Below are positions 1 through 5,110 of a stretch of 5,110 bases of DNA, in pieces. Under the pieces are notes generated by a model. The model saw nothing but the letters and a program-made list of their open reading frames with translations, had not been told where the DNA came from and ran no database searches. Source of the DNA: Actinomycetota bacterium (GTDB taxonomy: Bacteria > Actinomycetota > Humimicrobiia > Humimicrobiales > Humimicrobiaceae); NCBI GenBank assembly GCA_018897225.1, contig JAHILC010000088.1:1-5110 (forward strand). The letters are read 5' to 3'. The position numbers and the translations under genes are program-made. The first letter of the stretch is position 1, and the number at the start of each line of letters is the position of its first letter.

Positions 1-6
1 AATATG

Positions 7-12
7 AAAGGT
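7..12 (+). promoter_or_regulatory. Ribosome binding site of the membrane-anchored protein gene
   Basis: AAAGGT lies five bases before the ATG at position 17, a purine-rich Shine-Dalgarno-like site at usable spacing. It supports this ATG as the true start. The promoter, if there is one, lies left of the window. Confidence 0.55.
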
Positions 13-16
13 TAAA

Positions 17-667
17 ATGTTAAAATTAAATAACAAAGAAAAGATACAATCAAAGACATTAAGTGTCATAGCAGTTACTTTTATATTTTTTATACTCATA
101 GCATTTTTAATCATTTCATCAACTTCGTGCTCTTCGATACTCGGAGGGAGCACGACTGTCAAAACAGATGTTGGCGCCAGCCAGGAAAGCTATAGTGGCA
201 ATGAAGAAAATGCAAATGGCGATACTATTGCGCAAGAAACGTCTCCGGTAGAGGAAGTCGATTTTACGAATGCAATTATTGGCGCTGAAATAAAGGGATA
301 TATTCCTTCTTATATGCTCACTGATAAGGATAACATCATAAAAATTGAAATAACAAACACTTCAGATTTTGTATGGAGAACTGACAGGCCAAATCTGGTA
401 AGAATAGGATACCATTACTACGGCCAGGATGTTGATTTTGTTGATTATGACAGAACAGCCAGATCCGTACTGCCGCAGGAGGTAAACCCTGGAGAAACAG
501 TAACAATTGATGTTTTAATAAATGACATCAAAAATGAAGGTACCTATGTCATCCAGATAGATCCGGTAATGGAAGGAAGCAATATTGCCGAACACAATTT
601 CTGGTTCTCGTCAAAAGGTGTTTCTATGCTTGAAGGTCCTGCTTATTTTGGACCTAGCGGAAAGTAG
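17..667 (+). CDS. Membrane-anchored or lipoprotein-like extracytoplasmic protein with a C-terminal beta-rich (Ig-like) module
   Basis: I cannot assign a named gene. The 216-residue protein starts with a lysine-rich stretch, then a hydrophobic segment at about residues 16-34, then Ser-Thr-Ser-Cys ending at Cys38. This could be an imperfect lipobox (no Leu at -3) or just the end of an uncleaved anchor. Residues about 40-80 are a polar linker rich in Ser, Gly, Glu and Asn, typical of an extracytoplasmic spacer. Residues about 85-205 form one beta-rich domain. Its features are EITNTSDFVW (111-120), VRIGYHYYG (128-136), LPQEVNPGETV (152-162), a GTYVIQIDPVMEG strand pair (175-187) and NFWFSSKG (194-201). 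This pattern resembles the Ig-like module I recall from proteins linked to surface polysaccharide glycosyltransferases: W, then YHW/YHY, LP..v.PGE, G.Y.L..D.v.EG and WFS..G. No catalytic residues are evident. A binding or structural role at the cell surface is inference. It is the only plus-strand gene and converges on the comB-like gene. Confidence 0.85.
   Translation: MLKLNNKEKIQSKTLSVIAVTFIFFILIAFLIISSTSCSSILGGSTTVKTDVGASQESYSGNEENANGDTIAQETSPVEEVDFTNAIIGAEIKGYIPSYMLTDKDNIIKIEITNTSDFVWRTDRPNLVRIGYHYYGQDVDFVDYDRTARSVLPQEVNPGETVTIDVLINDIKNEGTYVIQIDPVMEGSNIAEHNFWFSSKGVSMLEGPAYFGPSGK
654..667. other. 14-base convergent 3' overlap of two genes
   Basis: The plus-strand gene ends with TAG at 665-667. 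The minus-strand comB-like gene ends with TAG at 654-656. Their last codons therefore overlap tail to tail, leaving no space for a conventional terminator between them. Transcripts from both sides must run into the opposing gene or stop within coding sequence. Confidence 0.85.
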
Positions 668-1502
668 TCATATTAGTATCATATTTTCTTACAACAAATA
701 ACTGATCGATTTTATAGGTGGTTTTTGTTATTTTGTTTTTCAAGTATGTTCTATAGGACTCTGCAGCCTTAATATTTTTTGAACTTAGAATATGTAATCT
801 TGCTGCTATTTTAAATTTATTTAACTGGCTGCAAAATTCTATATCCTCCCCCGGGCAAACCTTCCTTAAGGAATTTGCGCTGCAGGATTTCTCAAGAGCA
901 TTTATAACATCGCTGTCTGTTAATGCAGCAGTCATGGCTAATTTAGCGCTGTCGCTGAATTCAAATCTTAATGGTTTTGTTAGAAGGTACTTTACTGCAA
1001 TACCTGCCGTATAAACATCGTCATAAGCTATTTTGCCTTTTTCTCCGGAACAAAGCAAAGCAAGATCATTTTTATTCTTAAACGCATAATCAATTAAGGT
1101 ATCAACGGTATAATTCATATTCAAAATAGATAATGCAAATACTGCAGGGCATTCTCTTGTCTTAAAAATCGACTGTGTGCCATTAGTGGTCATTAATATA
1201 AATCCCTTATCTTTAACATCCAGCCTTGATATTTCAAGGGGCGAATTGCCGTAATCAAATCCCTTTGGAGGAAGTCCGCCTTCTTCGCCACATAAAATAT
1301 AATCATTAAATATTTTTTTGAATATGAATGCCTGTCTTTTATTTCCAGCAATAATTACTTCCTTGCCACCGCATCCAAGGATTGTTGCAATTGTTGAAGT
1401 TGCCCTTATTGTATCTATTACTCCACAGACACAATTCTTTAAATCAACTTCTTCTATGTCTTTGCTATCGAAACGATTTGTAAATATTACATGTATTTTC
1501 AC
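654..1502 (-). CDS. comB: ComB-family 2-phosphosulfolactate phosphatase
   Basis: The family hydrolyses (2R)-2-phospho-3-sulfolactate to sulfolactate and phosphate, a step of coenzyme M synthesis in methanogens and of sulfolactate formation in some bacteria. It is Mg-dependent and cytoplasmic. Family motifs are clear: GVIDTIRATSTI (27-38), GEEGGLPPKGFDYGNSPLE (72-90), MTTNGTQSI (104-112) and CSGEKGKIAYDDVYTAGI (151-168). The acidic residues in these blocks are candidate metal ligands. GEDIEFCSQLN (218-228) marks the usual end of the fold. At 282 residues it is longer than the roughly 230-250 typical of the family. The extra 35-40 C-terminal residues are Lys/Thr-rich and not recognised. The start is GTG at 1502, because an in-frame TGA (the stop of purC) lies three codons upstream and no ATG occurs near the family N-terminus. 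It is the last gene of the minus-strand cluster, 6 bases after purC, so translation is probably coupled. Family membership is firm. The substrate is less certain, since no comA or comC is visible. Confidence 0.88.
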   Translation of the reverse strand: MKIHVIFTNRFDSKDIEEVDLKNCVCGVIDTIRATSTIATILGCGGKEVIIAGNKRQAFIFKKIFNDYILCGEEGGLPPKGFDYGNSPLEISRLDVKDKGFILMTTNGTQSIFKTRECPAVFALSILNMNYTVDTLIDYAFKNKNDLALLCSGEKGKIAYDDVYTAGIAVKYLLTKPLRFEFSDSAKLAMTAALTDSDVINALEKSCSANSLRKVCPGEDIEFCSQLNKFKIAARLHILSSKNIKAAESYRTYLKNKITKTTYKIDQLFVVRKYDTNMTTFR

Positions 1503-1508
1503 CAGTTC

Positions 1509-2402
1509 TCATTTCAAATCAAATTTTTTTCCAACCAGTTTTTCATATGCAGTAATATACCTTTGGGTTGTTTTTAAAATTATTTCTTCAGGTAATTTCG
1601 GAGGAGTTGAATTTCTATCCCAATTAGTGCTGAGAAGATAATCCCTGACATACTGCTTATCAAAGCTTACCTGCTGCCTTCCAGGTTCATATTCATCAAG
1701 CGGCCAGAACCGGGATGAATCAGGCGTTAGAACTTCATCCACAAGAATGACTTCATCATCACTGGCGCCAAATTCAAATTTGGTATCAGCTATTATTATG
1801 CCTTTTTCGTAGGCATAATTGGAGGCTTTTAGATATAGTTCAATGCTCCTATCTTTTAAGAACTGGATAACATCTGAGCCAAAAACTCTTTTAGCTTTTT
1901 GTAATGTTATTGATAAATCATGCCCCACTTCGGCCTTAGTCGTAGGAGTGAAAATCGGTTCTGGCAGCTTGTCGCACATTTTTAAACCTGATGGCAAATC
2001 TACATTGCCAATTTTCCCGCCTTTTTTGTAATCTTCCCATCCAGAACCTGTTATATATCCTCTTACAACGCATTCAATTGGATAAATCTTTGCCTTTTTT
2101 ACTAATACTGATCTTTCTCGCAAAATTTCTTTATATTTTTTAAATATCTTAGGAAATTTTTCAAAATCAGTTTCAATTAAATGGTTCTCAATTACATCTT
2201 TTAAATAATCAAACCAAAATATTGAAATCTTATTAAGTACAGCGCCTTTACAAGGAATCAGCGTTGGAAGTATGAAGTCAAATGCTGAAATCCTGTCTGT
2301 TGTTACAATTAAAATTTTATCTTCAAATGAAAACATTTCCCTTACTTTACCGCTTTTTATCTTATCAATAGTTTTTATTTCAACATTTCCAACTAACTTC
2401 AT
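1509..2402 (-). CDS. purC: Phosphoribosylaminoimidazole-succinocarboxamide (SAICAR) synthase
   Basis: PurC joins CAIR and L-aspartate with ATP to make SAICAR in de novo purine (IMP) synthesis, in the cytoplasm. The 297-residue protein is the longer form of the enzyme (many bacterial PurC proteins have about 240 residues) and appears complete. Visible motifs are the nucleotide-binding SGKVREMF (17-24), TTDRISAFD (34-42), ECVVRGYITGSGW (110-122), FTPTTKAEVGHD (151-162), the signature IADTKFEFG (204-212) and LVDEVLTPDSSRFW (220-233). The start is ATG at 2402 behind a strong GGGAGGT site. The stop is TGA, the only TGA stop among the six genes. It sits 42 bases after glycerate kinase and 6 bases before the comB-like gene, in the same reading frame as the latter. 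No other pur genes are in the window, so purC is separated here from a classic pur operon. Confidence 0.97.
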   Translation of the reverse strand: MKLVGNVEIKTIDKIKSGKVREMFSFEDKILIVTTDRISAFDFILPTLIPCKGAVLNKISIFWFDYLKDVIENHLIETDFEKFPKIFKKYKEILRERSVLVKKAKIYPIECVVRGYITGSGWEDYKKGGKIGNVDLPSGLKMCDKLPEPIFTPTTKAEVGHDLSITLQKAKRVFGSDVIQFLKDRSIELYLKASNYAYEKGIIIADTKFEFGASDDEVILVDEVLTPDSSRFWPLDEYEPGRQQVSFDKQYVRDYLLSTNWDRNSTPPKLPEEIILKTTQRYITAYEKLVGKKFDLK

Positions 2403-2406
2403 TTTT

Positions 2407-2413
2407 ACCTCCC
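2407..2413 (-). promoter_or_regulatory. Ribosome binding site of purC
   Basis: On the minus strand GGGAGGT is followed by AAAA and the purC ATG. This close match to the anti-Shine-Dalgarno complement lies in the 42-base gap after glycerate kinase. It fixes the purC start and suggests purC is initiated independently, not only by coupling. Confidence 0.8.
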
Positions 2414-2444
2414 GTTATTCTTATGTTTCTTTATCAGATTAGCG

Positions 2445-3620
2445 CTACTGCCTTGATTGCTTTAGCCTGGTTGCCAGAAAAAAACGGATAAGCTCTCTTG
2501 TCGCTTCACCAAGCAGAAATCTGCCGTTTTTAACTGCCTCTTCTAAACTCATTGGCTTGTTTACCGTAGAAAAATTTCCGCTAAAAAGTTTTAATTTTTC
2601 CTTATCAATATCACTTATATTAAAATTTTTTGAGCCATTTATAGTTATTACTGGAATACCGAGTTTTTTTGCCAGCATGGCAACCCCATATGAGCTCTTT
2701 CCTGAAAATGTCTGGCTGTCCATAGCGCCTTCCCCGGTTATAACAAGGTCAGCTCCCTTCATTTTTCTTTTTAGATCTGTTGCTTCTATAATAATCTCTG
2801 CCCCTGGTTTGGTACTTGCATTCAAAAATACTATCAGTCCTGCCCCAAGGCCGCCTGCTGCTCCTGTGCCTTTTATACTACTTATGTCTTTACCGACGCT
2901 TCTTTTTACTGCACGAGAAAAATTCCGCAAACCTTCATCCAGAAGTTGAACCATTTCATTGTCTGCCCCTTTTTGTGGACCATAAACATAAGCTGCGCCA
3001 TTTGGCCCAAATAACGGGTTATCGACATCACAGGCAATCTCAAATTTTGCAGAATTAACCATTGGATTTAAGCTGCTGGCATCGATTTTATTTATTTTGA
3101 TGAGCTCTTTACCACCAAATCCAAGAAGATTTTTATTACTGTCATAAAACCTGATCCCAAGCGCTTGAGCCATTCCCATACCTGCATCGTTTGTTGCGCT
3201 CCCACCTATTCCGACTATAATTCTAGAGCATCTCATCTCCAGAGCTTTCTTTATTAACTCACCAGTTCCATAAGTAGTTGTTTTAAGAGGATTTCTCCTG
3301 TCTTTTGGAACCATCCATAACCCTGAAGCAGCAGACATTTCAATTACTGCAGTTTCTTTTCCTATTATTCCAAACCTTGAAATAACCTTGTTTCCAAGCG
3401 GTCCTGTTACTTTTAAATCGACGAATTTACCATTTAAACTCTCGACAAGTGTTTCAACAGTACCCTCACCGCCATCAGCCATAGGACTGATTATTATGTC
3501 CACTTTTTCACCTAAATATTGCGCAGTTTCATATATTGCATCCTTGATTGTGCTGCAGACCTCTAGTGCACTTAAATTCCCCTTATATTTATCACAGGCA
3601 ATAAGGATTTTAGTTTTCAA
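2445..3620 (-). CDS. glxK: Glycerate kinase (GarK/GlxK family, glycerate 2-kinase type)
   Basis: The enzyme phosphorylates D-glycerate with ATP. Members of this family usually yield 2-phosphoglycerate, linking glycerate from serine, glyoxylate or sugar-acid breakdown to enolase and pyruvate. The 391 residues match the family length of about 380. Family blocks run in order: ACDKYKGNLSA (8-18), PMADGGEGTVE (46-56), IEMSAASGL (93-101), TTYGTGEL (115-122), VGIGGSATNDAGMGMAQALG (136-155), ACDVDNPLFGPNGAA (196-210) with YGPQKGA (213-219), GTGAAGGLGAG (251-261) and DLVITGEGAMDSQTFSGK (291-308). It looks intact and active. The start is TTG at 3620: an in-frame TAG lies two codons upstream, no ATG is near, and the family N-terminus begins right here. 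A 92-base gap separates it from mtnP upstream, and purC follows after 42 bases. The family is certain. The symbol is by analogy, since garK, glxK and gckA are used for different relatives. Confidence 0.95.
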   Translation of the reverse strand: MKTKILIACDKYKGNLSALEVCSTIKDAIYETAQYLGEKVDIIISPMADGGEGTVETLVESLNGKFVDLKVTGPLGNKVISRFGIIGKETAVIEMSAASGLWMVPKDRRNPLKTTTYGTGELIKKALEMRCSRIIVGIGGSATNDAGMGMAQALGIRFYDSNKNLLGFGGKELIKINKIDASSLNPMVNSAKFEIACDVDNPLFGPNGAAYVYGPQKGADNEMVQLLDEGLRNFSRAVKRSVGKDISSIKGTGAAGGLGAGLIVFLNASTKPGAEIIIEATDLKRKMKGADLVITGEGAMDSQTFSGKSSYGVAMLAKKLGIPVITINGSKNFNISDIDKEKLKLFSGNFSTVNKPMSLEEAVKNGRFLLGEATRELIRFFLATRLKQSRQ

Positions 3621-3712
3621 AGGCTATCCACCACCTTCTTCTTGTCAAGAATCAAATTAATGAGAATTGTTATTTAGTATCATCAATAATATTATGTGTT
3701 CATATCTAAAAA
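3621..3712 (-). other. 92-base spacer between mtnP and glycerate kinase
   Basis: This is the longest gap in the cluster and is very AT-rich. It contains the glycerate kinase ribosome site, a TTGACA hexamer (3643-3648) without a matching -10, and a 10-base AT palindrome (3686-3695). I find no GC-rich stem followed by a T-run, so no intrinsic terminator. A weak internal promoter is possible but cannot be placed from sequence alone. Confidence 0.5.
3631..3637 (-). promoter_or_regulatory. Ribosome binding site supporting the TTG start of glycerate kinase
   Basis: AAGGTGG on the minus strand lies 10 bases before the TTG at 3620. It is one mismatch away from AAGGAGG. The in-frame TAG between it and the start rules out any earlier start, so this site together with the TTG gives the most likely initiation point. 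Confidence 0.6.
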
Positions 3713-4522
3713 CTAACTTATGACCGCGCCTTCAAGAGCGCTAGAGCAAACGCAATGCCTTTTATCAGGTACTCTTGGAATAGCCTTAAAAAGAAGTTCT
3801 CTTAATTTTTCATTGTTATCTTTAAAAATCCTAACTACATCCTGGCTGGTTACAGATTTTATGCCTGGATGACCTTCAAGGCCAACATCATAATCAGTAA
3901 TAAGTGAAATATTTACATAACACATTTCCATTTCACGGGCAAGGGTAACTTCAGGATATTGCGTCATATTAATTACTTCCCAACCCTGTCCGGAGTACAA
4001 CCTGCTCTCTGATTTTGTGCTGAATCTTGGACCTTGAATAACAACGACAGTTCCTTTGGAATATGATGTTATGCCTATTCTTCTCGCTTCATTTATAACA
4101 ATTTCTCTTAAGCCAGGGCAATATGGATCAGCGGTCGAAATATGAGTAGTGTGAGGCCCATCATAAAAAGTATCAATCCTGCAGTTAGTCCTGTCAACAA
4201 ACTGATCACAGATAACGAAATCCCCTGGCTTTATATTTGCCTGCAGGCTTCCTGCAGCGCAAGGTCCGAATATTTGCCTCACTCCAAGTTTTTTCATTGC
4301 TGCAATATTTGCCCTGTAGTTAATTTTATGCGGAGGTATAGTGTGCCCCCTGCCGTGTCTTGGAAGAAAAGCAACATTTATGCCTTCGAGTTCTCCAATT
4401 ATAATTGTGTCAGAGGGTTTGCCATATATAGTATCTATACTTAATTCTTCTTTTATTTTCAAGAAATTATAGAAACCTGACCCACCAAAAACACCAACTT
4501 CTGCTATGCTTTTATCTTTCAT
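3713..4522 (-). CDS. mtnP: S-methyl-5'-thioadenosine phosphorylase
   Basis: MtnP splits methylthioadenosine, the by-product of polyamine synthesis and other SAM reactions, with phosphate into adenine and 5-methylthioribose-1-phosphate. The 269-residue length is normal for the family. Motifs are GVFGGSGFY (10-18, phosphate site), FLPRHGRGHTIPPHKINYRA (52-71), GPCAAGSLQ (86-94), IQGPRFSTKSES (162-173), INMTQYPEVTLARE (184-197) and ITDYD (208-212). The two Asp of TDYD (210 and 212) are the usual determinants for a 6-amino purine. They favour MTA or adenosine over inosine or guanosine, where purine nucleoside phosphorylases carry Asn. A Cys-x-Cys pair occurs at 257 and 259 near the C-terminus. 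The ATG at 4522 has a strong AAAGGAG site, and the gene follows the PfkB kinase by 21 bases. An MTI phosphorylase or broader nucleoside phosphorylase is less likely. No methionine salvage genes for methylthioribose-1-phosphate are visible. Confidence 0.94.
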   Translation of the reverse strand: MKDKSIAEVGVFGGSGFYNFLKIKEELSIDTIYGKPSDTIIIGELEGINVAFLPRHGRGHTIPPHKINYRANIAAMKKLGVRQIFGPCAAGSLQANIKPGDFVICDQFVDRTNCRIDTFYDGPHTTHISTADPYCPGLREIVINEARRIGITSYSKGTVVVIQGPRFSTKSESRLYSGQGWEVINMTQYPEVTLAREMEMCYVNISLITDYDVGLEGHPGIKSVTSQDVVRIFKDNNEKLRELLFKAIPRVPDKRHCVCSSALEGAVIS

Positions 4523-4526
4523 TAAT

Positions 4527-4533
4527 CTCCTTT
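4527..4533 (-). promoter_or_regulatory. Ribosome binding site of mtnP
   Basis: AAAGGAG followed by ATTA and ATG on the minus strand is the strongest Shine-Dalgarno match in the window. It lies inside the 21-base gap after the kinase gene and fixes the mtnP start. Confidence 0.85.
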
Positions 4534-4543
4534 TAAAAAAATT

Positions 4544-5110
4544 TTAAAAACCCTTTTCTTTTAGAAGTTTGATAAGGGACAACTCAGGCCTGGCGCCATA
4601 ATGGCTTATTACTTCTGATGCCAGGATACTACCCATTTTTCCACAGCAGTAAAGATCTTTACCTTTAATAAGTCCGCTTAAAAAGCCTGCGGCAAAAAGG
4701 TCTCCGGCTCCAGTGCTATCTATGACTTTTGTTATTTCAGCCTCCACCAAGGTTATCTCATGCTCAAATAAAATTATAGAGCCTTTTTCAGATCGGGTTA
4801 TGACAGCCAGGATTTTGGACTGCTTGCATTTGTCAATAGCAAAGTCCAGATTATCAGTGCCAAATAATGCCGCTATTTCTAGCTCATTTGCAAATAGAAT
4901 ATCAATATGATTGTTAACCAGATTTAAAAATTCTTCTCTATGCCTTATAACACAAAAGCTATCTGAAAGAGTGAATGCTACTCTTGAGTCTGTACTTCTT
5001 GCTAATTCAATAGCTTTCAAAATTGCCTTTTTAGCAATATCCTTATCCCATAAATATCCTTCAAGATAAATGATAGACGAATTAGTAATTGTTTCTTCAT
5101 CTATATCTTC
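4544..5110 (-). CDS. PfkB-family carbohydrate/adenosine kinase, C-terminal part (5' end beyond the window)
   Basis: The reading frame is open from position 5110 to the TAA at 4544-4546, giving 188 residues of what is usually a protein of about 330. The N-terminal sugar-binding half lies outside the window. Counting from the edge, recognisable parts are YLEGYLWD (15-22), FTLSDSFCVIRHREEF (46-61), the NELE motif (75-78), VITRSEKGSI (103-112), the PfkB signature VIDSTGAGDLFAAGFL (129-144) with the anion-hole GAGD and its catalytic Asp (137), and SHYGARPE (169-176) near the end. The pattern (EGYLWD, SDSFCV..HR, SH.GARPE) resembles PfkB proteins often annotated as adenosine kinase. The substrate cannot be decided without the missing half; ribokinase-like or other nucleoside kinases are possible. 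It is followed by mtnP after 21 bases, which suits a role in nucleoside salvage. The TTG at 5020 is not the start, because conserved family sequence continues upstream of it. Confidence 0.9.
   Translation of the reverse strand, partial: EDIDEETITNSSIIYLEGYLWDKDIAKKAILKAIELARSTDSRVAFTLSDSFCVIRHREEFLNLVNNHIDILFANELEIAALFGTDNLDFAIDKCKQSKILAVITRSEKGSIILFEHEITLVEAEITKVIDSTGAGDLFAAGFLSGLIKGKDLYCCGKMGSILASEVISHYGARPELSLIKLLKEKGF

Noticed and set aside
634..655. Inverted repeat AGGTCC / GGACCT with a 10-base loop at the convergent gene ends, a candidate bidirectional terminator
   Set aside because: The stem is only six pairs with a long loop, there is no T-run after it on either strand, and it lies inside coding sequence. 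It is probably chance.
1509..1511. TGA as a recoded sense codon, making PurC-ComB one protein
   Set aside because: PurC ends at its usual C-terminus and ComB begins at its usual N-terminus. No conserved gene in the window has an internal TGA, and Trp is encoded by TGG throughout.
1318..1641. Plus-strand open frame of 107 codons across the comB/purC junction
   Set aside because: It is antisense to two strongly conserved genes, has no ribosome site and no recognisable protein features. The same applies to the other plus-strand open frames over the minus-strand genes.
3643..3648. Perfect TTGACA -35 hexamer on the minus strand upstream of glycerate kinase
   Set aside because: At 16-18 bases spacing the -10 position reads like TAGCCT or AGCCTT and overlaps the start codon region. 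It does not make a usable promoter.
3686..3695. Palindrome ATAATATTAT in the mtnP-glycerate kinase gap
   Set aside because: A pure A/T palindrome of ten bases is expected often in such AT-rich spacer. Nothing marks it as an operator.
3713..4522. Purine nucleoside phosphorylase or MTA nucleosidase instead of MTA phosphorylase
   Set aside because: The TDYD motif and the NMTQYPE block match MTA phosphorylase. Guanosine/inosine enzymes carry Asn in place of the first-shell Asp, and nucleosidases of the MtnN type are shorter with different motifs.
1..5110. Mobile element, CRISPR, toxin-antitoxin or defence system
   Set aside because: No transposase, integrase, direct repeat array, tRNA or paired small genes are seen. 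All complete minus-strand genes are recognisable metabolic enzymes with similar base composition.

Overview
The window is an AT-rich, tightly packed stretch of bacterial chromosome holding six protein genes and no RNA genes, mobile elements, CRISPR arrays or long repeats. Shine-Dalgarno sites (AAAGGAG before mtnP, GGGAGGT before purC), GTG/TTG starts and short intergenic gaps point to a bacterium. TAA, TAG and TGA all serve as stops, so the standard bacterial code applies. The phylum cannot be fixed from the sequence. An uncultured low-GC, probably anaerobic lineage is a guess only.

Layout. Positions 17-667 on the plus strand encode a membrane-anchored or lipoprotein-like protein whose only domain is a beta-rich extracytoplasmic module. 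Everything else is on the minus strand and reads from the right edge leftward: a PfkB-family adenosine/sugar kinase cut by the window edge (4544-5110), S-methyl-5'-thioadenosine phosphorylase (3713-4522), glycerate kinase (2445-3620), SAICAR synthase PurC (1509-2402) and a ComB-family 2-phosphosulfolactate phosphatase (654-1502). The gaps in transcription order are 21, 92, 42 and 6 bases. I see no convincing terminator in any of them, so one operon is plausible. The 92-base gap is the only place with room for an internal promoter. The last minus-strand gene and the plus-strand gene converge and overlap by 14 bases at their 3' ends.

How the genes may work together. Three genes concern purines. 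MtnP releases adenine from the polyamine by-product methylthioadenosine, the kinase resembles adenosine-kinase-like PfkB proteins, and PurC is a step of de novo IMP synthesis. Glycerate kinase feeds glycerate into lower glycolysis as a phosphoglycerate. ComB-family enzymes dephosphorylate phosphosulfolactate, a compound built from phosphoenolpyruvate and sulfite. The cluster therefore looks like mixed housekeeping and salvage metabolism. I do not see a clearly new defence, mobile or regulatory system. The points most worth a second look are the stand-alone surface module, the ComB-like protein with an extended C-terminus, and the unusual gene combination.
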